Assembly (NCBI RefSeq): GCF_900167345.1
Contig: NZ_FUXB01000002.1
Span: forward strand, 186,001-250,000
Direction of reading: 5' to 3'
Origin: Vibrio cincinnatiensis DSM 19608
GTDB lineage: Bacteria; Pseudomonadota; Gammaproteobacteria; Enterobacterales; Vibrionaceae
DNA length: 64,000 nt
Shown here: piece by piece, positions 16,167 to 26,176 of the stretch
Layout of the letters: every line of letters starts with the position of its first letter
Numbering within the stretch: position 1 is the stretch's first letter
Translations under genes and position numbers: made by a program
The notes under the pieces: generated by a model
Told to the model about the DNA's origin: nothing
Databases searched by the model: none
What the model saw: the letters and a program-made list of their open reading frames with translations, nothing else

Positions 16167-17161
16167 GCTGATGCCGATTGCCAAACCAGTGTTTGTTGTT
16201 CCAACGGCTGAACGGGCAAATTGCATCCTGGCCACGCCACTTCTAGCTGCGCCTTAAATAGGCCTATGGTATCTAATCCCGGAATTTCATTGGGTAAGTA
16301 GGCATGAGCCAAACGGGCTAATTGTGTCAAACCTAGGCTCGATTCAATGCTTGAACTGATCAAGGCTTGTATGCCCAAAGCCCGCGCTTTTTCAATTAGG
16401 TTAATACAACGCTGCACCGAACCTATTAACGTGGGCTTGATAATAATGGTTTTTACCCCAGTTAAGTCTTCAAGTTTAAAATCATCGCGGCGTACTGCCT
16501 GTTGTAGCGTTTCATCCCACGCAATCGCAATGCCTGTATCAATGGCAAACGAAAGGCTGTCACTTGGGGTGTGACACGGCTCTTCTAAAAAGGCTATCCG
16601 CCCGCGTAACGAGGGAGCGATATATTGAGCAAACTTCGCAGCTTTTTCTTTACTCCAAGCACGGTTGGCATCCAATCGTAAATAGAGATCAGGCATAGAC
16701 TCTAAAAAGAGGTTCACCAGCATCCCATCGCGGATCGGCTCATAAAGGCCAACTTTAACTTTCGCTACTTTTTGGCCCGGCATGGCATTGAGCTGAGGAA
16801 TTAACTCATCTGGGTCTCCGGTGCAAAGCGGCGCAGCCTGATATTGCCCTGTTTCCGGCAAGCCTTTCGAGAGCTCCAGTTCCGCCATTGAAAAGCCAAA
16901 AGCCACCGATGGGAAAAGACGATCCAAACAGAGAGCTTCGCCCTGTACCCATAACGCGAGCTGCTCTTTTGCTAACGCTCCAGCGTCTTCAAGTGACTCA
17001 AGGCTAAACCCAACTAAAGGGGCGATTTCGCCACGTCCAATTTGACCGTTTTCATGCAATTCAACGATAAACCCAACCCGTTCTGTTAACTTTTCATCAC
17101 GGAGAATCACTCCACTATCCATGGGTAATCGATATTGATACAGTTTTGCGCTACGCGTCAT
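16163..17161 (-). CDS. menC: o-Succinylbenzoate synthase
   Basis: Enolase-superfamily dehydratase converting SHCHC to OSB. Of 332 residues, the catalytic lysines are K136 (KVAKVKVG) and K242 (IIIKPTLIG), and the metal ligands are D164 (LRLDANRAW), E193 or E194 (FLEEPC) and D216 (AWDETL). The E. coli enzyme is 320 residues, so the length is normal. It overlaps menE by four bases and lies 78 bases downstream of menB, the widest gap in the operon. Confidence 0.95.
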   Translation of the reverse strand: MTRSAKLYQYRLPMDSGVILRDEKLTERVGFIVELHENGQIGRGEIAPLVGFSLESLEDAGALAKEQLALWVQGEALCLDRLFPSVAFGFSMAELELSKGLPETGQYQAAPLCTGDPDELIPQLNAMPGQKVAKVKVGLYEPIRDGMLVNLFLESMPDLYLRLDANRAWSKEKAAKFAQYIAPSLRGRIAFLEEPCHTPSDSLSFAIDTGIAIAWDETLQQAVRRDDFKLEDLTGVKTIIIKPTLIGSVQRCINLIEKARALGIQALISSSIESSLGLTQLARLAHAYLPNEIPGLDTIGLFKAQLEVAWPGCNLPVQPLEQQTLVWQSASA

Positions 17162-17239
17162 CCGTTAATTTTCCTTTGCATTCAATGGGGGATCACCGCT
17201 ATGTATGGTTAGCGGTGATGTTCAACCAGCCTCTGCTCG

Positions 17240-18106
17240 TTATGGATTACGAGGGAATTTATTAAAGTCCGGACGACGCTTCTCGTTAAAAGCGTTACGA
17301 CCTTCTTGCCCTTCTTCTGTCATATAAAACAGCATAGTGGCATTGCCCGCCAATTCCTGTAAACCTGCTTGACCGTCACAATCCGCATTCAATGCAGCTT
17401 TCAAGCAACGCAATGCCATTGGGCTATGTTGCAACACTTCACGGCACCAACGGACGGTTTCTTTTTCCAAATCAGCGATAGGAACAACCGTATTGACCAA
17501 TCCCATCTCTAACGCCTCTTTCGCATCATAGAAACGGCATAGGAACCAAATTTCACGCGCTTTTTTCTGGCCCACGATACGTGCCATATAAGAAGCCCCC
17601 CAGCCACCATCAAATGAGCCCACTTTAGGACCCGTTTGTCCAAATTGTGCATTTTCTGCCGCAATGGTTAAGTCACACATCATATGTAAGACATGACCAC
17701 CACCGACCGCCCAACCCGCGACAGAAGCAATAACGGGTTTCGGGCAGGTGCGAATTTGACGCTGAAAATCCAGCACATTGAGGTGATGAGTCCCCGTATC
17801 ATCTTGGTAACCGCCGTAATTACCTCGAATTTTCTGGTCACCACCAGAGCAGAAAGCATCTTCACCTAAGCCGGTCAAAATAATCACGCCAACACCTTCG
17901 TCATAACGCGCATCTGCCAGCGCATGAATCATTTCTTTCACCGTTTGGGGACGAAAAGCATTACGGACTTGAGGGCGAGCGATGGTAATTTTAGCTATCC
18001 CATCTGGAGATTTGTGGTAATAAATATCTTGATAAGTATCGGTACAATCGTGCCAGACCACTGGCGCATAAAGTTCTTGTTCTGAAATGCCTACTGTTTT
18101 AGCCAT
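17240..18106 (-). CDS. menB: 1,4-Dihydroxy-2-naphthoyl-CoA synthase
   Basis: Crotonase-fold enzyme closing the second ring of the naphthoquinone from OSB-CoA. The sequence is nearly identical to E. coli MenB through [11 protein letters not shown], the oxyanion region [16 protein letters not shown], and [23 protein letters not shown], ending [12 protein letters not shown]. Start codons at 18130, 18118 and 18106 are in frame. I chose ATG 18106 ([20 protein letters not shown], 288 residues) because TGGAA lies at proper spacing and the length matches E. coli (285). The start lies inside the end of menH (8-base overlap), which implies coupled translation. Confidence 0.96.
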   Translation of the reverse strand: MAKTVGISEQELYAPVVWHDCTDTYQDIYYHKSPDGIAKITIARPQVRNAFRPQTVKEMIHALADARYDEGVGVIILTGLGEDAFCSGGDQKIRGNYGGYQDDTGTHHLNVLDFQRQIRTCPKPVIASVAGWAVGGGHVLHMMCDLTIAAENAQFGQTGPKVGSFDGGWGASYMARIVGQKKAREIWFLCRFYDAKEALEMGLVNTVVPIADLEKETVRWCREVLQHSPMALRCLKAALNADCDGQAGLQELAGNATMLFYMTEEGQEGRNAFNEKRRPDFNKFPRNP

Positions 18107-18923
18107 GGTGATTTCCATTGTTGTTGCCACCTACGCCAACTGAAGACGTAGGTAGAAGTTTTTTTAATTTCTGAGCAAACGCATCCGGTTGTTCATGATG
18201 CACATTGTGCCCAGCATGGTCGATTAGACTGTAGAACAACCCACTTTGCTCAGCGAGTTGCCGAAATTTTTGATCATTTTGCCCACACACATAATGAACA
18301 GGGAAAGGCAATCTCATCAGTTGAGGAAGCAAATAGGGCTGCGTTGCCAATGAAGTTGCTAGCAGCATCATTGCGATCCGGTGCCCAAGGTTACCACTTC
18401 GCAATCGAATCAAAGTTTGTCTTTGCTCATGATTGAGTGAAGAAAATACCGGTTGCTGATACCAATCGGCTAATACCTGAGCAATAGGCTCGGATATAAA
18501 CCGCTTCGCCCATTGTTGATCATGCTGCCAACGGGCTTTTTTTTCCGCATCATTGGGTAGCCCAAAATTCCCACCCTCAATCACTAATCCTTGAATATTC
18601 AACCCATCAAACCATCCTTCGACACTGCCAATCATTGCAATGCGCCCACCCAGTGAGTACCCCACCAACCAGATGGGCGTTGTTGCCTCATAATGAGCGA
18701 GAATCGTCTGCTTAATAAGTTGACAGCACACAGCAAAATCATCACACGTCACGGCTTGGCTCTGCCCATGACCGGGTAAGTCAATAGCCAGCCAAGCTTC
18801 ATCTCTCAACCGAGAGAAGACAGGTTGCCAATCCTCACTGCTACCGAGTAAACCATGCAAGAAAACCAATACTGGCTTAGCCGGTAAAAGAGAATCGAAA
18901 GAGGAAGCGCGACTATAGAGCAT
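18099..18923 (-). CDS. menH: SHCHC synthase (alpha/beta hydrolase)
   Basis: Alpha/beta-hydrolase-fold lyase that eliminates pyruvate from SEPHCHC to give SHCHC. Its features are [13 protein letters not shown] (oxyanion HG), the nucleophile elbow [10 protein letters not shown], and the late histidine in [12 protein letters not shown]. The frame is open to 18986, deep in menD. ATG 18923 gives [24 protein letters not shown], the length expected from MenH proteins, and overlaps the menD stop by 11 bases. The predicted 274 residues compare with 252 in E. coli. Confidence 0.93.
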   Translation of the reverse strand: MLYSRASSFDSLLPAKPVLVFLHGLLGSSEDWQPVFSRLRDEAWLAIDLPGHGQSQAVTCDDFAVCCQLIKQTILAHYEATTPIWLVGYSLGGRIAMIGSVEGWFDGLNIQGLVIEGGNFGLPNDAEKKARWQHDQQWAKRFISEPIAQVLADWYQQPVFSSLNHEQRQTLIRLRSGNLGHRIAMMLLATSLATQPYLLPQLMRLPFPVHYVCGQNDQKFRQLAEQSGLFYSLIDHAGHNVHHEQPDAFAQKLKKLLPTSSVGVGGNNNGNHHG

Positions 18924-20625
18924 AAATTTGTGATAAGAGCTGCTGAATATGTGTGGCGGCTTGTTGCGATGGCGTGACAACTTCAACCAGTAATGTACCG
19001 CGCCCCTTAATCAAATGCTCATCAACGGCCGCTTGATATGCTGCCAAGGTTTCTGGCTTTTGATACGTTAACCCAAACTGCTTAGCAGCACATTCAAATT
19101 GTAAACCGTGCGGCATTTGATAAAGCGCTTCTCGTTGCTGAGCTGGCACGGGTAACAGGTCAAAAATCGCCCCACCATCATTGTTAATGACCACGATAAC
19201 CAAAGGTTGTGGCGTTTCTCTAACAAGGGCTAAGGAGTTTAAATCGTACAGTAATGAGGTGTCTCCCATTAGCATTAACATGGGTTTTTCGAATGCCCGT
19301 TGCACTCCTGCCGCCGTCGCTACTAAACCATCAATGCCTGAAGCGCCACGATTAGAGAAAACCTCTCTTGGTGAGAGAGTGCTAAACATATCCGCAAGAC
19401 GCACAATCAAACTATTACCAAGGAAAAGAGGAATAGCCTTTCCTCGTTCCCCCAAATCAACCGCTAACGCCACTTCACTGAGCACTTGATTGGAAAGGGG
19501 TAACTGAGCCAGTTGAGCAATACTTTGTGCATAATGTTTAAGTTCATCAGCCCAGCCAGCATAAGTCTGTTTGAGTACAGGCAGCTTACTGAGCTGCATG
19601 TTAACCCAACTTGGGATATCACAAACCCAATGCTGCTGTGCTAGATGCGCCTGATTGTTACGTGCCGCTTGCCAAGAGAGATACGCATAATCACATCGAC
19701 CCGTAGAAACTTGCTGCTCAAGCCAATGATTAAGCCGTTTAGATACAATGCGTGAACCAAACTGAACGACTTGTTCACATTCACTCAATACGGCCCGAGC
19801 AGTACTATTTTGCAGCCACAAATCGTAGTGTGCCCATTCACTATTCACCCCAGATTGTGGGTCACACAAAACTGGCCAACCTAACTGTTTCGCAAAATAG
19901 AGGGCGGCCTGCGCCTCATGCAGCCGGACAGAACCAATAAGTACGACCCCTTTTTTATTCAGTAATCCATTATCGATAGGTGCAACCGAAGTGTTAGGAT
20001 AATGACGTTGTGTATAGCGCTCATCGCCCTCTCGCCAACGTTCTATACTCTTTAGATAATCGGCATAAAACTGCCGATCATTGCTGGAATAAAGAGGCTC
20101 AGGGAAAGGACAGTTAATGTGAATCGTTCCGCCTAACTGAGTTTGCTGGCTTAATGCATCATCGATGGTTGTTAATAACCAATTGAGTGATAAACCGATA
20201 TTGGGGCTCGGTAACGCAATAGATTGAGTCACATGGTGTGCATAGATGTCTGGCTGATAAATTGCCTGATTCGCACCACATCCAACTAAATCCACCGGAC
20301 GGTCAGCCGTCAGTACAATCAGTGGCTCCCCGGTGAGTTTTGATTCAGCAATCGCTGGCAATAAATTCGCCACCGCGGTTCCCGAAGTCACGATTACAGC
20401 CACCGGTTTCTGGCTAGCTTTGGCTAAACCCAGCGCAAGAAAACCTAACCCACGCTCGTCAAAATGAGTATGAATGTTAAGTTTACTATTGGCAGCGGCT
20501 TCCAATGTGAGTGGCGTTGAACGCGACCCTGGGGCAATGCACACTTCGCTCACCCCAAAGCGAGTCAGTTCTTCTAATAAGGTTTGTGACCAAATTCGAT
20601 TCAGTAAAGCTTGATCTTGATTCAT
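18913..20625 (-). CDS. menD: SEPHCHC synthase (2-succinyl-5-enolpyruvyl-6-hydroxy-3-cyclohexene-1-carboxylate synthase)
   Basis: Thiamine-diphosphate enzyme that adds a succinic semialdehyde unit from 2-oxoglutarate to isochorismate. The 570 residues show CIAPGSRSTPLTLEAA near the N-terminus, VIVTSGTAVANLLPA, and the ThDP/Mg motif GDTSLLYDLNSLALV...VVINNDGGAIFDLLP. The length is close to the E. coli enzyme (556). Its ATG overlaps the menF stop as ATGA. It is the committed step of the pathway. Confidence 0.96.
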   Translation of the reverse strand: MNQDQALLNRIWSQTLLEELTRFGVSEVCIAPGSRSTPLTLEAAANSKLNIHTHFDERGLGFLALGLAKASQKPVAVIVTSGTAVANLLPAIAESKLTGEPLIVLTADRPVDLVGCGANQAIYQPDIYAHHVTQSIALPSPNIGLSLNWLLTTIDDALSQQTQLGGTIHINCPFPEPLYSSNDRQFYADYLKSIERWREGDERYTQRHYPNTSVAPIDNGLLNKKGVVLIGSVRLHEAQAALYFAKQLGWPVLCDPQSGVNSEWAHYDLWLQNSTARAVLSECEQVVQFGSRIVSKRLNHWLEQQVSTGRCDYAYLSWQAARNNQAHLAQQHWVCDIPSWVNMQLSKLPVLKQTYAGWADELKHYAQSIAQLAQLPLSNQVLSEVALAVDLGERGKAIPLFLGNSLIVRLADMFSTLSPREVFSNRGASGIDGLVATAAGVQRAFEKPMLMLMGDTSLLYDLNSLALVRETPQPLVIVVINNDGGAIFDLLPVPAQQREALYQMPHGLQFECAAKQFGLTYQKPETLAAYQAAVDEHLIKGRGTLLVEVVTPSQQAATHIQQLLSQIYAL

Positions 20626-21929
20626 GAGGCGAGACCTAACGGTAAAGAGTCCGTAATTAAACTGAGTAAGGTCGACATTTTTTTATCCAATTCTTGCCAT
20701 TCATGTTCAGCAATAGAGCCGGGGACAATGCCGGCTCCCGCAAATAATTGCACTTCATCATCGACAACAAGCGCACTACGGATAGCAACACAAAACTCCG
20801 CTTTTTGCTGACTAAAATACCCCATTGAACCAGCATACCAACCACGAGCAAAAGGTTCATGCTGCGTAATAAAATCAAGCGCCGCTTGGCGAGGCAATCC
20901 TGCGACTGCCGCTGTTGGCTGTAATGCGCGAAGTAACTGCACCCCATTCACCCCAGGCTTTAGCTGCGCATGAATACACCGCTTCAAATGCTGTACTTTA
21001 CGTAACCGAACTAAATGTGCCTCTGGCTCCACAGAGACTTGCTCTGAGTACGGAGTTAAACGTTCAATAATGTCATCAACCACAAACTGATTTTCATTGA
21101 GGTTTTTACTGTCATGAGTTAACCAATCCGCTAACTGTTCATCTTGCGAAGTATCACTCCCCCGACCAATGGTGCCAGCCAAGGCTTCGGTTTGCAGCTC
21201 CAGCCCTTGCCGATAATAAAGCCGCTCCGGTGTTGAGCCCATAAAGCTATGCTGACGGTCTAAAGCCAGTAAGAAGTGAAAACTATGATGATTTTCTAAA
21301 TAGCTGGCTTTAAGTAACTGAGAGGCGCGGATCGGCTGATTCAGCGTTATTCGCGTTTGTCTTGCCAACACAACTTTTTGAAACGCATGGTTGTGAATAC
21401 CATCCAGAACTTGATGCACTAAGTTTGTCCAATCCGAGAGATTCGGGGAATGGGTGACTTGCAATACTTCATTATGTAGAGAAGCAAGCGGTACAACCTC
21501 GTGCTGTAATTGACGTAGCGTTGCCAGTGTTCGCTGTCTATCTTGATTCACATTTGCCGCTATCGACCAACGATCATCAAAACGTATCAGCTCGACTTGT
21601 GGTAAGAAAAAAAATGACGACATGCAGCGACGATTTTTCTTGGTTTGCCCATCAAATGAACGACCTCCCCAAATACGTTGTTGCTCACCGACAATCGCAT
21701 AAGCTGGCGCGGGATCAGAAAACGTATACAGTTGTCCAAGCGCGACCACCTCTTCACGAGTGTCTCGAGACTGCCAATAAAATTTAGGGAATACCGGCTG
21801 GGCTTCAAGCCAATCGATAAACGCGAATGGTGGCTTCACTGCCAACTCTTGGGTGAAACGAACGTCGTTATCCCTCGCGTCGTTTATTTGCTCTATCAAC
21901 CGAGCAATGGCTTGATAAAAATGAGACAA
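20622..21929 (-). CDS. menF: Menaquinone-specific isochorismate synthase
   Basis: Chorismate-binding enzyme making isochorismate. The C-terminal two thirds carry the family core: FQKVVLARQTRITL, ALAGTIGRGSDTSQDEQLADWL, and HLKRCIHAQLKPGV. The end contains PTAAVAGLPRQAALDFI and FARGWYAGSMGYF. The open frame runs up to 22037 with no credible start. I chose TTG 21929 (reading MSHFYQAIARLIEQI, 435 residues) because GAGG lies five bases upstream and the length then matches E. coli MenF (431). A TTG start would lower translation of this first enzyme. It is the promoter-proximal gene of menFDHBCE. Confidence 0.9.
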   Translation of the reverse strand: MSHFYQAIARLIEQINDARDNDVRFTQELAVKPPFAFIDWLEAQPVFPKFYWQSRDTREEVVALGQLYTFSDPAPAYAIVGEQQRIWGGRSFDGQTKKNRRCMSSFFFLPQVELIRFDDRWSIAANVNQDRQRTLATLRQLQHEVVPLASLHNEVLQVTHSPNLSDWTNLVHQVLDGIHNHAFQKVVLARQTRITLNQPIRASQLLKASYLENHHSFHFLLALDRQHSFMGSTPERLYYRQGLELQTEALAGTIGRGSDTSQDEQLADWLTHDSKNLNENQFVVDDIIERLTPYSEQVSVEPEAHLVRLRKVQHLKRCIHAQLKPGVNGVQLLRALQPTAAVAGLPRQAALDFITQHEPFARGWYAGSMGYFSQQKAEFCVAIRSALVVDDEVQLFAGAGIVPGSIAEHEWQELDKKMSTLLSLITDSLPLGLAS

Positions 21930-22230
21930 AGCGACCTCGTCTAGTATGAGATTCGATTTAACAGTGGCTACTCTATTGAGAGTACCCGTTGAAATCAAGG
22001 TTACTGCCCTTCTTTTGTGGCTTTTGTATTTAAACAATGAAAAGTGTTCAAGCCACCTAGGGCGATTTTACGCCTTAAAATCTACTGCTGTTTCTAAGTG
22101 TGGCGAACCCCCGTTGCTTCGCGGCTTTTCTCTTCGAAGATTCAGTGTTTTAACGCTAGATTTATATTCTAAAAAAAGGCAATCTGGTGTAGTTTAATAA
22201 AAAGTTTCAATTATTTTCAGGAACATTGCA
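21930..22230. other. Divergent intergenic region menF/alaA
   Basis: About 300 bases must contain the promoters of the men operon (minus strand) and of alaA (plus strand). The alaA side ends with a typical AGGAACATTGCA before its ATG. I see no strong palindrome or riboswitch-like structure here. Confidence 0.5.
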
Positions 22231-23445
22231 ATGCAAAATATCGGGATGTCATCAAAACTCGATAATGTCTGCTATGACATTCGAGGACCAGTACTTAAAC
22301 ATGCTAAGCGCATGGAAGAAGAAGGGCATAAAATACTAAAGCTCAACATTGGCAACCCAGCCCCTTTTGGTTTCGATGCCCCTGATGAAATTTTAGTTGA
22401 TGTCATTCGAAACCTTCCCACTTCACAAGGTTATTGTGACTCTAAAGGGATCTATTCTGCTCGTAAAGCGGTTGTTCAATATTACCAAAAACGTGGCATT
22501 CGCAGCCTAGACGTGGAAGATGTCTATATTGGGAATGGAGCGTCAGAGCTCATCGTCATGTCGATGCAAGCTCTGCTTAACAACGGCGACGAAATGCTCG
22601 TACCTGCGCCCGATTATCCACTCTGGACCGCCGCAGTTGCGCTTTCTGGTGGAACGGCGGTTCATTACCTCTGTGATGAACAAGCAGACTGGTATCCTGA
22701 TATTGATGATATTAAAAAGAAAATTACGCCAAAAACTCGAGGAATTGTTCTGATCAACCCGAACAACCCAACAGGCGCAGTCTATAGCCGTGATTTTCTG
22801 TTAGAAATCATTGAAATTGCACGTCAGCATAAATTAATGATTTTTGCTGATGAGATTTACGACAAAGTTTTATACGATGGAGCAACCCATACTTCAGTTG
22901 CAACGCTCACCGAAGATGTGTTAGTCGTCACCTTTAATGGCTTGTCCAAAGCTTATCGGGTGTGTGGTTTCCGTGGCGGTTGGATGTTTTTAACTGGGCC
23001 GAAACACCTCGCACAAGGTTATATCGCGGGTTTAGAGATGCTTGCCTCCATGCGTTTATGCGCAAACGTACCGATGCAACATGCTATTCAAACGGCATTA
23101 GGGGGTTATCAAAGTATCAATGAGCTGATCTTACCCGGAGGCCGTTTACTTGAGCAGCGCGATAGAGCTTGGGAACTGATCAACCAAGTTCCAGGGGTCT
23201 CTTGTGTCAAGCCCAAAGGGGCCATGTATCTATTTCCCAAAATTGACACAAAAAAATACAACATCAAAGATGACCAAAAGATGATTCTAGATTTTCTCAT
23301 TCAAGAGAAAGTGTTACTGGTACAAGGTACTGGGTTTAACTGGCCAAAACCAGACCACTTTAGGATTGTCACCCTGCCCCATGTTGAAGACTTAGAAATT
23401 GCTATCGGTCGGTTTGAACGTTTCTTGGCGACTTATCGCCAATAA
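22231..23445 (+). CDS. alaA: Alanine aminotransferase AlaA
   Basis: Fold-type I PLP aminotransferase making alanine from pyruvate and glutamate. The 404 residues match E. coli AlaA (YfbQ) along the whole length: SSKLDNVCYDIRGPVLKHAK, LNIGNPAPFGFDAPDEIL, DYPLWTAAVALSGG and FADEIYDKVLYDG. The PLP lysine is K240 in FNGLSKAYRVCGFRGGW. It starts at an ATG eight bases after AGGA. The next gene is yfbR, the same pair as in E. coli, but a clear hairpin separates them. Confidence 0.96.
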   Translation: MQNIGMSSKLDNVCYDIRGPVLKHAKRMEEEGHKILKLNIGNPAPFGFDAPDEILVDVIRNLPTSQGYCDSKGIYSARKAVVQYYQKRGIRSLDVEDVYIGNGASELIVMSMQALLNNGDEMLVPAPDYPLWTAAVALSGGTAVHYLCDEQADWYPDIDDIKKKITPKTRGIVLINPNNPTGAVYSRDFLLEIIEIARQHKLMIFADEIYDKVLYDGATHTSVATLTEDVLVVTFNGLSKAYRVCGFRGGWMFLTGPKHLAQGYIAGLEMLASMRLCANVPMQHAIQTALGGYQSINELILPGGRLLEQRDRAWELINQVPGVSCVKPKGAMYLFPKIDTKKYNIKDDQKMILDFLIQEKVLLVQGTGFNWPKPDHFRIVTLPHVEDLEIAIGRFERFLATYRQ

Positions 23446-23480
23446 CACTTTCGACACTCAAACGATGATCCGTTAGGCTT

Positions 23481-23527
23481 AACAGGCTCTCTTTTGCATC
23501 CGCACAGAGAGCCTGTTTGTTATTGTT
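23481..23527 (+). terminator. Terminator after alaA
   Basis: An 11-base-pair perfect stem (23481-23491 with 23507-23517) is followed by the T-rich TGTTATTGTTT. It ends 25 bases before the yfbR start, so part of the alaA transcript probably stops here. Confidence 0.7.
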
Positions 23528-23552
23528 TAATCCGCAAGGAAGAGTACGCGCT

Positions 23553-24137
23553 ATGAAAGAGAGTCATTTTTTTGCTCATCTCGCCCGAATGAAGTTAATC
23601 CAACGCTGGCCATTAATGCGCTCCGTTTCCAAAGAGAATGTTTCTGAACACAGCTTACAAGTTGCCTTTGTCGCTCATGCACTGGCGGTCATTAAAAATA
23701 AGAAATTTGGTGGGACACTCAACCCTGAACGTATTGCTCTGTTGGCCATGTATCACGATAGTAGTGAAGTTTTAACGGGCGACTTACCGACCCCTGTCAA
23801 ATATTTCAACCCAGAAATTGCAAAAGAGTATAAGAAAATTGAAGCTGGTGCCGAACAACGCCTACTGGAGATGTTACCAGAAGAGTTTCAACCCGATTTT
23901 GAGCCCTTTCTACTGACCACCTCAGCCCACCCAGAAGATGCTGCCATAGTAAAACAAGCCGATAGTCTATGCGCTTACTTAAAGTGTCTAGAAGAACTGA
24001 GCGCTGGCAACCATGAATACGCCTTAGCCAAAAAACGGCTTGATATCACATTAAAAGAGCGACATACCCCAGAAATGGCTTATTTTCTGGAGACTTTCGC
24101 ACCAAGCTTTGAATTAACACTGGACGAGATTAGCTAA
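23553..24137 (+). CDS. yfbR: 5'-Deoxynucleotidase YfbR
   Basis: HD-domain phosphohydrolase that dephosphorylates deoxyribonucleoside 5'-monophosphates. With the start [20 protein letters not shown] (ATG 23553) the metal ligands fall at H33 (SEHSLQV), H68-D69 (MYHDSSEVL) and D137 (KQADSL), the same numbers as in E. coli YfbR. An upstream in-frame start at 23517 lies inside the alaA terminator and is rejected. GGAAGAG precedes the chosen start. It probably balances dNMP pools and is followed 45 bases later by a dNTPase gene. Confidence 0.95.
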   Translation: MKESHFFAHLARMKLIQRWPLMRSVSKENVSEHSLQVAFVAHALAVIKNKKFGGTLNPERIALLAMYHDSSEVLTGDLPTPVKYFNPEIAKEYKKIEAGAEQRLLEMLPEEFQPDFEPFLLTTSAHPEDAAIVKQADSLCAYLKCLEELSAGNHEYALAKKRLDITLKERHTPEMAYFLETFAPSFELTLDEIS

Positions 24138-24182
24138 CTCACTGTACGTTTTATAAAAATAGGTTTCATATGGGAGTTGGGT

Positions 24183-25511
24183 ATGCAAATAGCAATAAAT
24201 CCTGAATGGCAAGAGCGCAATAATGATGAGCATAAGATCCGGCGAAATGATCACCGTAGCCCTTATCAACGAGATCGAGCTCGTATTCTCCATTCTGCCG
24301 CCTTTCGTCGGTTACAAGCAAAAACCCAAGTCCATGGTACTAATTTAAATGATTTTCATCGGACACGTTTAACTCACTCCCTTGAAGCTGCGCAGATCGG
24401 CACTGGCATTGTTGCTCAACTCAGACTTAAACAACCCGAATTTTCTGACTTATTGCCTTCCGACAGTTTGATCGATGCTTTGTGCCTTGCACATGATATT
24501 GGCCATCCACCTTATGGGCATGGTGGCGAAATTGCTCTGAACTATATGATGCGGGAACAAGGCGGGTTTGAGGGCAATGCTCAAACCTTTCGTATCGTCA
24601 CAACACTAGAACCGTACACTGAACATCATGGAATGAATCTCTCTCGACGCACCTTACTGGGGTTACTTAAATACCCGGCACTACTCAGTCAAACTTGTGC
24701 GGAGAAACGACCTGAATCCGTTCCTCACCAGCGACAACTAAAAGCAAGAGACTGGACCCCAGCTAAAGGCATTTACGATTGTGACAAAGCTTGTTTAGCA
24801 TGGGTGCTCGCCCCCCTCAGTCAACAAGACAGGCAACAACTAGGGCAAATGCGGCCTATTTCCTCGGCCCCTTACCAGCATAAAAAGACACGTTTTAAAT
24901 CATTAGATTGCTCCATTATGGAGCTGGCGGATGATATCGCCTACGGCGTTCATGACTTGGAAGATGCCATTGTGCTTGGTATGGTCAATCAAACTCAGTG
25001 GCAACAAGCAGCAGAAGCTCAGCTCATGCACAGCGGAGATGCTTGGTTTGCCGAGCACACTAAAACCGTGACCAAAATGTTATTCTCCGGTCAGCATCAT
25101 GTGCGTAAAGATGCCATTGGTGGGCTTGTTAATGCGTTACTCACTAGCATCAGCGTTAAGCCTGTTGACGTCGCTTTTGAGAATGATTTACTGGCTTTTA
25201 ACGCCTATTTACAACCTAACATGGCGAATGCGTTAGAGGTTCTAAAATCATTTGTCAGCCAATATGTGATTCAAGTCCCTCAAGTCCAACGTTTTGAATA
25301 TAAAGGGCAGCAGTTAATCATGGATCTTTTTGAAGCATTAGCCGCTGACCCTGAACGATTACTGCCGCAAGCGACCCGAGAGAAGTGGCAAATGGCAGAA
25401 CAACATTCCGGAGGCGGTATGCGGGTGATCTGTGATTATATCGCTGCGATGACCGATGCCTATGCACAGCGTCTGCACCAACAACTTTTTTCAGCTCACA
25501 GCCTTTATTGA
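24183..25511 (+). CDS. dGTPase-like deoxynucleoside triphosphate triphosphohydrolase
   Basis: HD-domain protein of the dGTPase family, hydrolysing a dNTP to deoxynucleoside and triphosphate. The 442 residues show the N-terminal family block RSPYQRDRARILHSAAFRRL, then QAKTQVHG and RTRLTHSLEAAQIG. The HD core is LCLAHDIGHPPYGHGGE and the last ligand lies in MELADDIAYGVHDLEDAI. It resembles the shorter, multisubstrate dNTPases rather than E. coli Dgt (505 residues). ATG 24183 follows GGGAG; the TTG at 24177 is less likely. Its stop is 44 bases from the convergent DTW-gene stop. Such enzymes set dNTP levels and some restrict phages. Confidence 0.92.
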   Translation: MQIAINPEWQERNNDEHKIRRNDHRSPYQRDRARILHSAAFRRLQAKTQVHGTNLNDFHRTRLTHSLEAAQIGTGIVAQLRLKQPEFSDLLPSDSLIDALCLAHDIGHPPYGHGGEIALNYMMREQGGFEGNAQTFRIVTTLEPYTEHHGMNLSRRTLLGLLKYPALLSQTCAEKRPESVPHQRQLKARDWTPAKGIYDCDKACLAWVLAPLSQQDRQQLGQMRPISSAPYQHKKTRFKSLDCSIMELADDIAYGVHDLEDAIVLGMVNQTQWQQAAEAQLMHSGDAWFAEHTKTVTKMLFSGQHHVRKDAIGGLVNALLTSISVKPVDVAFENDLLAFNAYLQPNMANALEVLKSFVSQYVIQVPQVQRFEYKGQQLIMDLFEALAADPERLLPQATREKWQMAEQHSGGGMRVICDYIAAMTDAYAQRLHQQLFSAHSLY

Positions 25512-25555
25512 TGCATCATTGCCGTTCGATGTTATCGATAAAACGATCGCCGTTG

Positions 25556-26173
25556 TCACAACGTTGACTTACCATTGGAATAGTGCCTTTCGAAAACCCC
25601 CTTTGGCATCTGTTGGATTTGATAGTCAATCATGGCTTCAAATGCGTTCAGCAATGGCGAAAAATCTTGTTTAGGTTGCCAAAGTTGCAGTAAATGAAAC
25701 CCAGCTTCAACCGTAGATAACGCATTATCATTCGGCGCTTTGCGAATGCGATAATTGCCTTTTAATGTTTCCGGTAAATGTAGACAAGGTAAAGAGTGTA
25801 GCTGAGTATTGATTTGCCACATCTTAAACACTTTTTTCCACGTTCCATCGAGCAAAATAACTCGAATTTTTTGATAGCTCGAATCGACCTCAGCTGAGAT
25901 GCAAGTAGAGTGCTCACTGGGGTACAACACCTGATGCACCACATCCGGCTCTGCCAATAACTGATTTAATGGCGCATGATCACGAAAATCCTCGCCCACC
26001 CACAAGCGACAATTAGCAAGCGATAAATTCAAAATACGCGCGGTTCCCATCGGACGATGTTCTTCAGTTGGATGTTGAAGAATGATAAGCTCCACAGCAG
26101 ATGTTAGCGGTACGATTTCCGCACAGATACAAGCTTTATGCGCTTTTCCACATTGAGAACAATAACGAGACAT
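25556..26173 (-). CDS. DTW-domain protein, probable tRNA-uridine aminocarboxypropyltransferase
   Basis: A 205-residue member of the DTW/TDD family, which transfers the aminocarboxypropyl group of SAM to uridine in tRNA (acp3U). The N-terminal zinc-type cysteines are C5, C8, C14 and C16 (CSQCGKAHKACIC). The motif DGTW (109-112) fits the family DxTW, and YRIRKAPNDNALSTVEA is the conserved segment near the C-terminus. Vibrios and E. coli may carry more than one DTW protein, so whether this is the TapT orthologue for U47 is not settled. Its start codon lies three bases from that of the divergent rhombosortase gene. Confidence 0.88.
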   Translation of the reverse strand: MSRYCSQCGKAHKACICAEIVPLTSAVELIILQHPTEEHRPMGTARILNLSLANCRLWVGEDFRDHAPLNQLLAEPDVVHQVLYPSEHSTCISAEVDSSYQKIRVILLDGTWKKVFKMWQINTQLHSLPCLHLPETLKGNYRIRKAPNDNALSTVEAGFHLLQLWQPKQDFSPLLNAFEAMIDYQIQQMPKGVFERHYSNGKSTL

Positions 26174-26176
26174 ATT

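Noticed and set aside
25556..26173. Broken DTW motif (DGTW)
   Set aside because: The family motif is DxTW, so DGTW is normal.
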